DNA of 64,000 nucleotides from Sphingobacterium hungaricum (GTDB lineage Bacteria; Bacteroidota; Bacteroidia; Sphingobacteriales; Sphingobacteriaceae): contig NZ_MU158698.1 in the NCBI RefSeq assembly GCF_015210005.1, positions 2,837,273 to 2,901,272 of the forward strand, given 5' to 3'. This document shows positions 38,032 to 47,530 of the stretch, piece by piece. Numbering within the stretch: the first letter of the stretch is position 1; each line of letters opens with the position of its first letter. The translations under genes were made by a program, and so were the position numbers. Below the pieces are notes generated by a model that worked only from the letters and a program-made list of their open reading frames with translations, ran no database searches and was not told the DNA's origin.

Positions 38032-38166
38032 GTTCCTAAATAAGCCCCGTTAAATTCAATGGTTTAGTTATGCGATCTAAACATTAGCTCTTCAATATAG
38101 GATCTTGAATTATTTCCTTATTTTGAGTAACTTAGGTTATTATTTCAACTTACTAATTACCTTCTT

Positions 38167-40071
38167 ATGAAATCAGTCAAAATAGTTTCTTTTGCTTTGC
38201 TCGTTGTGGGCTTGGCTTCATGTAATCCTTCTGAAAAGGCTGGCCGAACGCCAAAAGAATATAGCAGCGAACAATTGCGAAGCAACACAATAATCAGTGC
38301 GGCAGGAATCAGTGCCGATGATTCTCGCGTGTTGGTCAGCAATAATGTTTCGGGTATTTTCAATGTGCACGAAATCACCATCAATGACACGACGGATAAT
38401 GTATTGACCAAATCTACCAAAGAGTCCAATTTCGCGATTGCTTATCTTCCAGACGGAGAACATTTTCTGTATGCTTCGGATAGTGGCGGCGATGAGAACA
38501 GCCACATCTATTTAGCATCAAAAACGGATACATCCGTCGTTGACATCACGCCTTGGCCAGGAAGTAGCAATTCGTTTTTTGGATGGTCAGCAGATAAATC
38601 AGCAATTTATGTATTGAGCAATCAACGCGACAAGCGTTTTTTTGATCTATGGAAATTAAATCTCTCAGATTGGAAGCCGACACTGATTTATCAAAATGAT
38701 ACCGGTGACGAACCAGGTTCCTTAAGCCACAATGAACAATTCATTACCCTAACAAAATCAATTACGACAGATAAAAATGAACTTTATCTTTTGGATTTGG
38801 TTTCGAAAAAGAAAACAATGATCAGTAATGCTTCCGAATCGAGCTGGATTCCCCAAAGTTTTGAAAAAGATGATTCCTCATTCTATTATTTGACTAACGA
38901 TTCTAGTGATTTTAGGTACTTGGTCAAATATTCGATCGCAACAGCTGAACGCGAAAAAATCTATGAAACGAAATGGGATGTCGATGGATTCTATTTAAGC
39001 AAAAATGGTAAATATCATACACTGTTTATCAATGAAGATGGAAAAAATAAAGTGTTGCTTTATGACCACGCAACCAATAAGCCGATCGATTTTCCTCAAA
39101 TCGAAGATGGCGATGTCATGAACCTAGTGTATTCGGACAGTGAGAAGAACATTCTATTAACTGTCGGAAGCAGCACGAGCCCTTCCAATTTGTATGTCTA
39201 CAACACAGATACGAAAGACCTGAAACAACTGACGAATACATTGAACAGCCAGATTGATGAAAATGATTTAGTCAAAGCTGAAGTCATTCGTTTTAAATCT
39301 TTTGATGGAAAGGAAATTCCAGCAATCTACTACAAGCCTTTAATCGCAGATAAAAACCATAAAGTACCAGCATTGGTGTATGCACATGGTGGGCCAGGTG
39401 GACAAAGCCGTGTCGGATTCAATACTTCCATTCAATTCTTGGTCAATCATGGCTATGCGGTTTTATTGGTCAATAACCGCGGAAGCAGCGGCTATGGAAA
39501 AGAATTCTATAAAATGGATAATAAGGATCATGGAAACGGTGATCTAAAAGATTTTATTTGGGGTAAAAAATGGTTGCAAGAACAAAATTACATCGATAGC
39601 ACAGAAATTGGGATTATGGGCGGAAGCTACGGAGGTAATATTGTGTTAAATGCGTTGACTCTTCATCCCGATGAATTTAAGGTTGGGGTTAACATGTTTG
39701 GCGTTGCCAATTGGTTGCGCACGTTAAAAAGTATTCCTCCTTATTGGGAATCGTTTAGGTTAGCGCTGTATGAGGAATTGGGCGATCCATATTCTGCGGA
39801 TAGCGTTCGTCTAAAAATGATTTCGCCTTTATTTAATTATGAAAAAATCACAAAACCTTTGATTGTTTTTCAAGGAGCGAATGATGTACGTGTCTTGCAA
39901 GCGGAAAGCGATGAAATAGTCGCTGGCGTTAAGAAAAATGGTGTTCCGGTTGAGTATGTGCTATTTCCAGATGAAGGTCATGGATTTATTAAAAAGGAGA
40001 ATCAGATCGAAACCGATAATAAAACGTTGGCTTTTTTGGAGCAGTATTTAAAAGTAAAAAGTAAAAAGTAA
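38167..40071 (+). CDS. S9-family prolyl-oligopeptidase-like lipoprotein
   Basis: 634-residue serine peptidase with lipobox LASC (Cys19). A beta-propeller (~50-360, repeats such as HFLYASDSGGDENSHIYLA and SAIYVLSNQRDKRFFDLWKL) precedes an alpha/beta-hydrolase domain: VYAHGGPGGQSR (oxyanion), GGSYGG (Ser487), GANDVRV (Asp573) and DEGHGF (His605). It probably trims peptides in the periplasm or at the cell surface. It lies between two POT transporter genes, whose substrates it could produce. The C-terminus (KVKSKK) is read from an A-rich repeat. Confidence 0.92.
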   Translation: MKSVKIVSFALLVVGLASCNPSEKAGRTPKEYSSEQLRSNTIISAAGISADDSRVLVSNNVSGIFNVHEITINDTTDNVLTKSTKESNFAIAYLPDGEHFLYASDSGGDENSHIYLASKTDTSVVDITPWPGSSNSFFGWSADKSAIYVLSNQRDKRFFDLWKLNLSDWKPTLIYQNDTGDEPGSLSHNEQFITLTKSITTDKNELYLLDLVSKKKTMISNASESSWIPQSFEKDDSSFYYLTNDSSDFRYLVKYSIATAEREKIYETKWDVDGFYLSKNGKYHTLFINEDGKNKVLLYDHATNKPIDFPQIEDGDVMNLVYSDSEKNILLTVGSSTSPSNLYVYNTDTKDLKQLTNTLNSQIDENDLVKAEVIRFKSFDGKEIPAIYYKPLIADKNHKVPALVYAHGGPGGQSRVGFNTSIQFLVNHGYAVLLVNNRGSSGYGKEFYKMDNKDHGNGDLKDFIWGKKWLQEQNYIDSTEIGIMGGSYGGNIVLNALTLHPDEFKVGVNMFGVANWLRTLKSIPPYWESFRLALYEELGDPYSADSVRLKMISPLFNYEKITKPLIVFQGANDVRVLQAESDEIVAGVKKNGVPVEYVLFPDEGHGFIKKENQIETDNKTLAFLEQYLKVKSKK

Positions 40072-40085
40072 AAAATTCATAGTTT

Positions 40086-40120
40086 CACAAAAAAGGCGCT
40101 TTCGGGCGTCTTTTTTGTGT
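40086..40120 (+). terminator. Rho-independent terminator
   Basis: Stem CACAAAAAAGGCGC / GCGTCTTTTTTGTG (one G-T pair) with loop TTTCGG, after the S9 peptidase gene. Confidence 0.88.
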
Positions 40121-40157
40121 TTAATATTTTCTTAATTTTGCTTCATAATTTCATAAC

Positions 40158-41648
40158 ATGTCAGAGCAAAAAGAATTAACCCTAGAGGAAATTCAGAATT
40201 TTGAAGGAAAGTATCCAAAACAACTGTGGTATCTGTTTTTAGTGGAAATGTGGGAGCGATTTTGCTTCTATGGAATGCGGGGCGTTCTGGCAATCTTCAT
40301 GGTAGATCAGCTGTTTTTGTCTGATAAGGAAGCTAACTTAAAATATGGCGCCATCCAAGCCTTTGTATACGCGTTTACATTTGTAGGAGGGATTTTCGCA
40401 GATAAAGTTTTGGGATTCAAACGCTCATTAACTTTTGGCGCGATCTTAATGATTTTGGGGAATGCATTGATTGCCGTATCACCTCATGATTTCTTTTATT
40501 TTGGAATTGCATTGACGATTATTGGGACGGGATTTTTTAAGCCGAACATTTCCTCTATGGTTGGAGAGTTGTATAAAGAAGGAGATCCTCGAAGAGATGC
40601 AGGTTTCGGGATTTTTTATTCAGGAATAAATGTTGGCGCTTTATTAGGTGGCGCATTATGTGTTTGGTTGGGGAAAGAATACAATTGGAGTTATGCTTTT
40701 TTAGCTGCTGCGATCGTCATGGTAATTGGCTTGCTCGTATTTCTGATTACAAAAAAATACCTTGGCCCAATCGGGAACAGTCCCATTGCTTTTCTGCCTA
40801 AAAAGACTAAATTGGGAAGAGAACTTCTAGTTTATATCGGAGCGCTAATTTCCATTCCTTTAATTTTTATAATGATCCATAATACGCGCTATACGGATAT
40901 TTTTATGTTTATCATTGGTCCATTGGCGCTGTTTTATTTTTTATATCAGACATTTTCGATAAAAGACAGGATCATTCGTCAGCAGCTTTTTGCAGCTATG
41001 GCGCTGATTCTATTTTCAATTTTATTCTTTGCCATATTCGAACAAGCTGGAGGATCTTTGGCTTTGTTCGCCAACAATAATCTGCATTCCGATTTGTTGT
41101 TTTTTAGTATTGATCCCAATGTGGTAAATAACGGTGCGAACTCTTTGTTTGTCATTATTTTAAGTCCTTTGTTAGGTTTGTTATGGTTAGCCATGGCTAG
41201 AAAAAAAGTCGAACCGAATATGGTTATTAAATTTGGTTTAGGATTTTTGTTTTTGGGTTTGGCTTATTACATTTTCTTTTCCACGCGTTTCTTTGCTGAT
41301 GAAAGCGGTAAAAGTTCATTGGGCGTATTTACTTTAGCTTATTTAGCCGTGACGATAGGTGAATTGTGTTTGTCCCCGATTGGCTTATCCATGATTACAA
41401 AATTATCGCCGAGACACTTAGGAGGAATGATGATGGGACTTTGGTTTCTAGCAAGTGCTTATGGACAATATTTGGCTGGAATCTTAGGAGCTGGAATGTC
41501 TACGCCTGATAACAATGCATCGTTATGGGATAAATTATTGGCTTATACGGATGGCTATTATCAATTGGCAATCTATTCTGTCATTGCTGGAGTTATTCTG
41601 ATTTTACTATCTCCGATGATTAAAAAATTAATGCACGGCGTGAAATAA
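40158..41648 (+). CDS. POT-family peptide transporter (3)
   Basis: 496-residue peptide/proton symporter. EMWERFCFYGMRGVLAIFM, GGIFADKVLGFKRSLTFG, FYSGINVGALLGG and GELCLSPIGLSMITKLSP mark the family; the second motif has S for M in FYMGIN. All three POTs in the block are distinct in sequence, so they probably differ in peptide preference. Its own promoter lies in the 86 bases after the terminator. Confidence 0.93.
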   Translation: MSEQKELTLEEIQNFEGKYPKQLWYLFLVEMWERFCFYGMRGVLAIFMVDQLFLSDKEANLKYGAIQAFVYAFTFVGGIFADKVLGFKRSLTFGAILMILGNALIAVSPHDFFYFGIALTIIGTGFFKPNISSMVGELYKEGDPRRDAGFGIFYSGINVGALLGGALCVWLGKEYNWSYAFLAAAIVMVIGLLVFLITKKYLGPIGNSPIAFLPKKTKLGRELLVYIGALISIPLIFIMIHNTRYTDIFMFIIGPLALFYFLYQTFSIKDRIIRQQLFAAMALILFSILFFAIFEQAGGSLALFANNNLHSDLLFFSIDPNVVNNGANSLFVIILSPLLGLLWLAMARKKVEPNMVIKFGLGFLFLGLAYYIFFSTRFFADESGKSSLGVFTLAYLAVTIGELCLSPIGLSMITKLSPRHLGGMMMGLWFLASAYGQYLAGILGAGMSTPDNNASLWDKLLAYTDGYYQLAIYSVIAGVILILLSPMIKKLMHGVK

Positions 41649-41769
41649 TTTTTTTAAATAGAAATTCGATTTTTCTTTAGAATAAATGACTAAAACCTTA
41701 CGTTAAGTATTGTTAAATGAAGATTTGTTGGACTAGAATTAGTACCTTTACGAGTATAAATTAATCAAC

Positions 41770-42492
41770 GTGTCAGACAGTTTAGTCATTATTCCAACTT
41801 TTAACGAAAAAGAAAATATTGAGAAAATCATACGCAAAGTATTTTCATTAGAGCAAGATTTTGATATTTTAGTTGTTGATGATGGTTCGCCTGATGGAAC
41901 CGCTGATATCGTTAAGCGTTTGATCATAGAATATTCTTCTCGATTGCATATTGAAGAACGAAAAGGGAAGTTAGGATTGGGTACTGCTTATATTCATGGA
42001 TTCAAATGGGCCTTGGCTCAAGATTATGAATTTATCTTTGAAATGGATGCTGATTTTAGCCACAATCCCGACGATTTGATCAGGTTGAAAGATGCATGTT
42101 TAAACGGTGCGGACATGGCAATTGGTTCACGGTACATCAAAGGTGTAAACGTAGTGAATTGGCCAATGAATAGGGTGTTGATGTCTTATTTTGCTTCGGT
42201 ATATGTCCGGATGATTATGCGGATCGATATTCAAGATGCTACGGCTGGTTTTGTTTGTTTTCGCAGAAAGGTGTTACAAACGATTCCTTTGGACAAAATT
42301 AAGTTTGTTGGCTATGCCTTTCAGATTGAAATGAAATTCACCGCGATAAAATATGGCTTTAACGTTGTTGAAGTTCCGATTATATTCACTGATCGGACAG
42401 AAGGAGTTTCTAAAATGAGCCCGCGAATATTTCGGGAAGCATTTTTTGGGGTGATTCAATTAAAATGGGAAAGTTTTTTTAGAAAATATTAG
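41770..42492 (+). CDS. Polyprenol monophosphomannose synthase-like glycosyltransferase (GT2)
   Basis: 240 residues from GTG 41770, a GT-A enzyme. The N-terminal [18 protein letters not shown] and [14 protein letters not shown] are diagnostic of DPM1/Ppm1-type enzymes, with [12 protein letters not shown] (the metal-binding DxD region), GSRYIKG and a [20 protein letters not shown]-terminal block. No C-terminal membrane helices are present, so it is the soluble form. It would transfer a sugar from GDP-mannose or similar to a lipid carrier, e.g. for protein O-glycosylation known in Bacteroidetes. ruvB starts 26 bases later. Confidence 0.88.
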   Translation: MSDSLVIIPTFNEKENIEKIIRKVFSLEQDFDILVVDDGSPDGTADIVKRLIIEYSSRLHIEERKGKLGLGTAYIHGFKWALAQDYEFIFEMDADFSHNPDDLIRLKDACLNGADMAIGSRYIKGVNVVNWPMNRVLMSYFASVYVRMIMRIDIQDATAGFVCFRRKVLQTIPLDKIKFVGYAFQIEMKFTAIKYGFNVVEVPIIFTDRTEGVSKMSPRIFREAFFGVIQLKWESFFRKY

Positions 42493-42518
42493 TTAGCATT
42501 ATTATATTCGAACTTGTG

Positions 42519-43541
42519 ATGAACGAAAATCTAGATCCAAATGCCGAACGATTGCACCCAACTGATAAAGAGTTAGAGCGTGTACTTCGTCCCCAAACAT
42601 TTGATGATTTTACCGGTCAGCAAAAAATTTTAGAAAACCTTTCCATCTTTGTTAAAGCAGCAAAATTAAGAGGAGAAGCGCTAGACCATGTCTTGTTGCA
42701 TGGCCCTCCGGGATTAGGAAAAACAACATTGTCCCATATCATTGCTAACGAAATGGGGGTTGGCATCAAAATTACATCAGGTCCAGTTTTGGATAAACCA
42801 GGTGATTTGGCTGGTTTATTAACAAATCTTGAAGAAGGCGATATTCTTTTTATTGACGAAATCCATCGATTGAGTCCTTTGGTTGAAGAATATCTGTATT
42901 CAGCCATGGAAGATTTTAAGATTGACATTATGTTGGAATCCGGTCCCAATGCACGTTCCGTACAGATCTCTTTAAGTCCATTTACACTAGTAGGTGCTAC
43001 TACGCGTTCTGGTTTATTGACTGCGCCCTTGCGTGCTCGATTTGGAATCAATTCCAGGTTGCAATATTACGATGCGAAATTATTGACTACAATTGTATTG
43101 CGCTCCGCGCAAATAATCAATACGCCGATTACTGAAGAAGGCGCTTTTGAAATTGCGAGAAGAAGCCGGGGAACGCCCAGAATTGCCAATTCCTTGTTGC
43201 GAAGAACACGTGATTTTGCACAAATCAAAGGAAATGGACAGGTGGATAAAGCCATTGCTGAATACGCTTTAAAAGCATTGAATGTGGATGTTCATGGATT
43301 GGACGAAATGGACAATAAAATTTTGAGCACAATTATTGATAAGTTCAAAGGCGGGCCGGTTGGTTTGAAAACTATTGCGACAGCAGTAAGCGAGGACGAA
43401 GGAACGATTGAAGAGGTTTACGAACCTTTTTTGATACAAGAAGGATATATTATGCGTACTTCTCGCGGGAGAGAGTGCACAGAATTGGCCTATAAACATT
43501 TAGGAAAAATTAATACAAACAAACCGAATACATTATTCTAA
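42519..43541 (+). CDS. ruvB: Holliday junction branch-migration ATPase
   Basis: RuvB pumps DNA through RuvA-bound Holliday junctions. 340 residues from ATG 42519 (GTG 42516 is in frame just before). [15 protein letters not shown], Walker [12 protein letters not shown], Walker [24 protein letters not shown], sensor [18 protein letters not shown], and the C-terminal winged helix [34 protein letters not shown] (read in pieces) are complete. Confidence 0.98.
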   Translation: MNENLDPNAERLHPTDKELERVLRPQTFDDFTGQQKILENLSIFVKAAKLRGEALDHVLLHGPPGLGKTTLSHIIANEMGVGIKITSGPVLDKPGDLAGLLTNLEEGDILFIDEIHRLSPLVEEYLYSAMEDFKIDIMLESGPNARSVQISLSPFTLVGATTRSGLLTAPLRARFGINSRLQYYDAKLLTTIVLRSAQIINTPITEEGAFEIARRSRGTPRIANSLLRRTRDFAQIKGNGQVDKAIAEYALKALNVDVHGLDEMDNKILSTIIDKFKGGPVGLKTIATAVSEDEGTIEEVYEPFLIQEGYIMRTSRGRECTELAYKHLGKINTNKPNTLF

Positions 43542-43550
43542 TACAAATAC

Positions 43551-44429
43551 ATGGATAGGATTTACACCATACTTATATTTTTAGCTGTTCCAATTTTAGG
43601 TTATTCGCAATTATTTTGTCCACCAATTGATGGCAAGAAAAATCAAAATAAAAATATAGAAATTACTGCCGGTGGGGGTTTTACTATGTTATATGGAGAT
43701 ATTAACCACACCAATAACTTTGGTTACGGTGCGGTGCTGAAAGGTGACTATCACATTATCAAAGGTTTGTTTGCCGGTCTGGAACTTCAGACAGGTTTGC
43801 TTAAATCAAGAGGTGAATCCAATATTTACATCGTAGATTGGGATCCTCGGTTTGTTGAGAATCAATATTTTGCTGGTTCATTAAATGTTACGGCTTATCC
43901 GTATCGATTTTTCACAGATGAAAAATTCTTGTTTAAAAAATCTTTTTTCGAGCGCAATATCCTCTATGGGTTTTATGTTGGATTGGGTGTAGGAGGAATT
44001 TTCAACAATTATAAAAATATTCAACGTCAGACATCGTATTCATACAGAGACCTGAACACCGGAGCAACGGAAGTTATGGAGATTCCAGAAGGTTCTGTGA
44101 ACGGTGCTCACGAGAATGTTTTTGTTTACGATGCAGATGGCGAGATGGTTTTGGATGCTGACGGAAATCCGGTGACGACAAAATTATATAGCCAAAAAAC
44201 AAGAGATAAATTACTGCCGATTGTCAATGTCGGATTATCTATTCCGCTAAATAAATTTTCAACTCGTACTGACGGTTATTTTAGTTTAGTAATCAATAGT
44301 CAGTTCAATTTCTCAGGCGGAGAAGATTTAGATGGGTACAATCCGATTAATACGGATGGTTCTCGTCCAGAAGGAGCGAGAAACGATATGTATAATTTTA
44401 GCTACTTAGGAATTAAGTATTCGTTTTAG
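43551..44429 (+). CDS. Outer-membrane beta-barrel protein
   Basis: 292-residue secreted protein: signal peptide up to ILGYSQ, then a GGGFTMLYGDINHTNNFGYGAVLKG start often seen in Bacteroidetes barrels (DUF6089-like plan) and an aromatic C-terminal strand LGIKYSF. An acidic, repeat-like loop (YDADGEMVLDADGNPV) lies near residue 195. It starts 9 bases after ruvB and overlaps the convergent HEAT-like gene by 24 bases. Function unknown. Confidence 0.75.
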   Translation: MDRIYTILIFLAVPILGYSQLFCPPIDGKKNQNKNIEITAGGGFTMLYGDINHTNNFGYGAVLKGDYHIIKGLFAGLELQTGLLKSRGESNIYIVDWDPRFVENQYFAGSLNVTAYPYRFFTDEKFLFKKSFFERNILYGFYVGLGVGGIFNNYKNIQRQTSYSYRDLNTGATEVMEIPEGSVNGAHENVFVYDADGEMVLDADGNPVTTKLYSQKTRDKLLPIVNVGLSIPLNKFSTRTDGYFSLVINSQFNFSGGEDLDGYNPINTDGSRPEGARNDMYNFSYLGIKYSF

Positions 44430-44951
44430 AATTTTATTTCCTCGGCTTGCCAATGCAGGTGTTGGCGTTTTTAGAAATAAATTGATTTGCTCAATCAGTT
44501 CATCTTTTATCCATTCGTGTTCTGAACTCAGCTGATATAATATATCCATGCAATTGCATCGAACAGCCAGCGGACAGTCGATGTCAATCATCCAATTAAA
44601 GGTATCTTCGATAATGATTTCTTCTTGTTCTTTTGATAGGGAAAATGATTTTTTTGGATTTGTCAACTCCATGAGAATTTTAGAATAACTTCTCAAACTG
44701 CTCCAATCTTTCTGAACGGAAAGACTTTCAATCAATTCATCCTGTATCGCTAATAAGTAGGATGGATTTGCTAAGACCACTGTTTCCAAAACCCACGCTG
44801 CTCGCCAGCCTACTTGTTTGTATTGGTAGCTGATCGAAAGTTGCAGTAAATCTTTTAATGTTATTCCGTCTAAATCGGATAAAGAAAAGTCCATTGCTTT
44901 AAAGTTTCTTAAAACAATGGACAGTTCTTCTATTTTCTTTGCATCAAACAC
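44406..44951 (-). CDS. HEAT-like helical protein of unknown function
   Basis: 181 residues, all helical: DLLQLSISYQYKQVGWRAAWVLETVV, LLAIQDELIESL, DWSSLRSYSKILMEL, LAVRCNCMDILYQLSSEH and ASRGNKILKRIL read as paired helices of HEAT/ARM type. No signal peptide or catalytic motif. The gene directly follows the DPP IV-like gene on the same strand (no gap) and overlaps the beta-barrel gene on the other strand by 24 bases. Role unknown; protein-binding scaffold is an inference. Confidence 0.7.
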   Translation of the reverse strand: MFDAKKIEELSIVLRNFKAMDFSLSDLDGITLKDLLQLSISYQYKQVGWRAAWVLETVVLANPSYLLAIQDELIESLSVQKDWSSLRSYSKILMELTNPKKSFSLSKEQEEIIIEDTFNWMIDIDCPLAVRCNCMDILYQLSSEHEWIKDELIEQINLFLKTPTPALASRGNKILKRILNS

Positions 44952-47435
44952 TTACCTCTTCAAAGCCTTGTCCCGATTCATTTCCAGAATATCGACATCA
45001 TCACTTTTAGATTCGCCTAATAGATGCTCACTAAAATAGTCAGTCATTTTCCAGAAGAAATATTCTGTCATGTTTCCAAAACCGTGTCTTTGTCCCGGAA
45101 GCAATAAAAATTCAAAACGTTTATTTGCTTTGATCAATGCATCAGCCATGCGGATTGTATTGGCAGGGTGTACATTGTTATCGATATCGCCAGTTGCTAA
45201 AAGCAATTTACCTTTCAGGTTTTTAGCTAATTCTGTATTTTTTTCAATTTGGTAAGAGAAAGTAGTATCTCCTTTAACTGAAACTTTTTCAGCTACTCCA
45301 TGATGACGCTCGCTCCACCAGCGGTTGTAGATATCATTTTGATGATTTCCGGCACTAGAAACTGCAACTTTAAAAAAGTCAGGGTAAACCAGCATAGCAG
45401 CAGTCGACATAAATCCACCACCCGAATGCCCGAAAATTCCGACGCGATCGATATCAATGAAATCATATTTATTCGCTAACTGCTCAGCAGTTACTTTTTT
45501 ATCTTCTAAACCATAATCACGTAAATTTCCGTATCCATAAGTATGGTACCATTTTGAACGTGCAGGGTGACCACCTCTGTTACCAACCGTCACAACGATA
45601 AACCCTACTTGAGCGATGCGATCAATGCGATCCATGCTTCTTCCAAAGGATTTGTTAACGGCTTCCGTTTGTGGACCGGGATAAACATATTCTAAAATAG
45701 GGTAGGTCTTCGTGGAATCAAAATCGTAAGGCTTATACATCACCCCATATAAATCTGTAATTCCATCAGCAGCTTTCACTTTGAACGGTTCAGGAAATTT
45801 GTAGCCTGCAGCAAATAATTGAGATAAATCCGCTTCTTCCAATTTTAACAGCAATGCACCATTCGCAGCATATAGATTTGTTGCCGGTGTGGTATTGACT
45901 CTGGAGAAATTATCGATAAAGAATTTACCTGAGGTACTTGTTGAAATCTGATGATCGAAATCGCCTGGATTCAACAATTTTAATCCAGAACCATTTGCAT
46001 TGACACTATAAAAATGTTCGTAATACGGGTCTTCATTGATTTCGCGTCCGTTTGCTTTAAAATACAAAGTTTTAGTTGCTTCATCAAAATGAGTCGCGTC
46101 TACCGCATTGTAAGATCCTGATGTAATTTGATTGATCAATTGTCCATTATTGCTGTACAAATAAAAATGTCCCCAGCCATCACGCTGTGACCAATGGATC
46201 AATTGATTGCCGTTTTGAATTAATGTAGGTTTGCGAACATCTAAATATACATTAGAACGTTCTTCAATCAATGTCTTCACTTCCCCGCTAACCGCATTTA
46301 CAGAAAGGATATCAATGCGTTTTAAGTCGCGGCTTGAACGTGCAACATAAAATTCAGTATTATTTCCTAACCAATAATTGATGTAGATTTTTCCTTTGTA
46401 ACTGCTTTTGTCAGCATCTTTTGTCCAAAGACTAATGGTTTGATTTTTAAATGCAGCTACATTTACTTGTTTTGAAGTCAAGCTTTGCGCATCAAAAATA
46501 TGCAATTCAGCTTCTGTGGAGTCTACTTCACCTGGCATTAAATATTTGTACGTTTCCAAAGTTGGACGTTTATCAGCTACATTGTTGATGACCCATAACG
46601 GGGATAAAGTCCGATTATCCTTGCGGCTTAACGAAAAATATTTTCCGTCAGGAGACCAGCTTAACCAAACTGATTTACGCTTCGATTTTTCTTCGTCCTC
46701 TTTTCCGCCTGTAGTAATACTGTATTCATCACCGCCCCAAGCATAGCCTTGAACTCCATCTTTTGTGATTTGATGCTCAATGATTGTACTATCTTTATCA
46801 TCTTTCAATGCTTTCTCATAGTTCTCTTTATCCATCCAATACAAGTTGTAATCTTTAGCGAAATAGACTTTCATCGTATCAGGCGAAAAATTAGCCCAAG
46901 GAGCTCTAGATTTTTCTTTCGTACTATCGCTTAATTCGATTAAATTTCTTGTTGCTAAATCGTACTCCAAATAGAATAATTTCTTTTTGATCGTGTCCGA
47001 TTTCGTTTTCAACTTCGCAATTTCTTCTTTGCTTTTAACTGTATCTTTTGTGCTTAATACCTGAAAACGGATTTTCTTCTCATCATCTGTGAATTTTAAA
47101 TTCTGTAGAGATAAGTTTTGCGCGTCGAAAGGGTTTTTAACGATTCTAGTGACTTTGGCTGCCATATCTGCATTGTCAAATAGCTCTCTTTTGCTTTTTG
47201 TTGCAGGATCAACCAAGTACCATTTTTTGCCATTAGATGTGGAATATTCATACCAAAAGCGATCTGAAAAATTAATCCAGTTTGGATTAACGTCTGTTGA
47301 GAATATCATTGTTTTCAACTTATCAGGAGAAAACTTTGAAGCTTGCTGGTAATTTGGTTTTACTAAAGTACTTTTTTCTTGCGCTTGCACTTGTATAGCA
47401 AGCAAAATAAATAGTAGGAAGATGGTTTGACGCAT
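44952..47435 (-). CDS. S9-family dipeptidyl-peptidase IV-like enzyme
   Basis: 827-residue periplasmic serine peptidase with a signal peptide (ending VQAQ). An eight-bladed-propeller N-terminal domain (~80-580, with SWSPDGKYFSL and the like) is followed by the hydrolase domain: YVYPGPQTEAV, GIFGHSGGGFMS (Ser671), GDIDNNVHPANT (Asp) and PGQRHGF (His). It releases Xaa-Pro or similar dipeptides, which fit POT uptake. The C-terminus is followed immediately by the HEAT-like gene. Confidence 0.93.
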   Translation of the reverse strand: MRQTIFLLFILLAIQVQAQEKSTLVKPNYQQASKFSPDKLKTMIFSTDVNPNWINFSDRFWYEYSTSNGKKWYLVDPATKSKRELFDNADMAAKVTRIVKNPFDAQNLSLQNLKFTDDEKKIRFQVLSTKDTVKSKEEIAKLKTKSDTIKKKLFYLEYDLATRNLIELSDSTKEKSRAPWANFSPDTMKVYFAKDYNLYWMDKENYEKALKDDKDSTIIEHQITKDGVQGYAWGGDEYSITTGGKEDEEKSKRKSVWLSWSPDGKYFSLSRKDNRTLSPLWVINNVADKRPTLETYKYLMPGEVDSTEAELHIFDAQSLTSKQVNVAAFKNQTISLWTKDADKSSYKGKIYINYWLGNNTEFYVARSSRDLKRIDILSVNAVSGEVKTLIEERSNVYLDVRKPTLIQNGNQLIHWSQRDGWGHFYLYSNNGQLINQITSGSYNAVDATHFDEATKTLYFKANGREINEDPYYEHFYSVNANGSGLKLLNPGDFDHQISTSTSGKFFIDNFSRVNTTPATNLYAANGALLLKLEEADLSQLFAAGYKFPEPFKVKAADGITDLYGVMYKPYDFDSTKTYPILEYVYPGPQTEAVNKSFGRSMDRIDRIAQVGFIVVTVGNRGGHPARSKWYHTYGYGNLRDYGLEDKKVTAEQLANKYDFIDIDRVGIFGHSGGGFMSTAAMLVYPDFFKVAVSSAGNHQNDIYNRWWSERHHGVAEKVSVKGDTTFSYQIEKNTELAKNLKGKLLLATGDIDNNVHPANTIRMADALIKANKRFEFLLLPGQRHGFGNMTEYFFWKMTDYFSEHLLGESKSDDVDILEMNRDKALKR

Positions 47436-47530
47436 GTGTATGATTATTGTTAATAATTAGAAAGCTAAATTATGCGTTTTTGAATGTATTTGCGCTGATT
47501 TCTTGTAAAAATTTGAGTATAAATCAGCAT

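Noticed and set aside
46516..47352. Open frames opposite the DPP IV-like gene
   Set aside because: Antisense to a complete conserved gene, without own motifs or signals.
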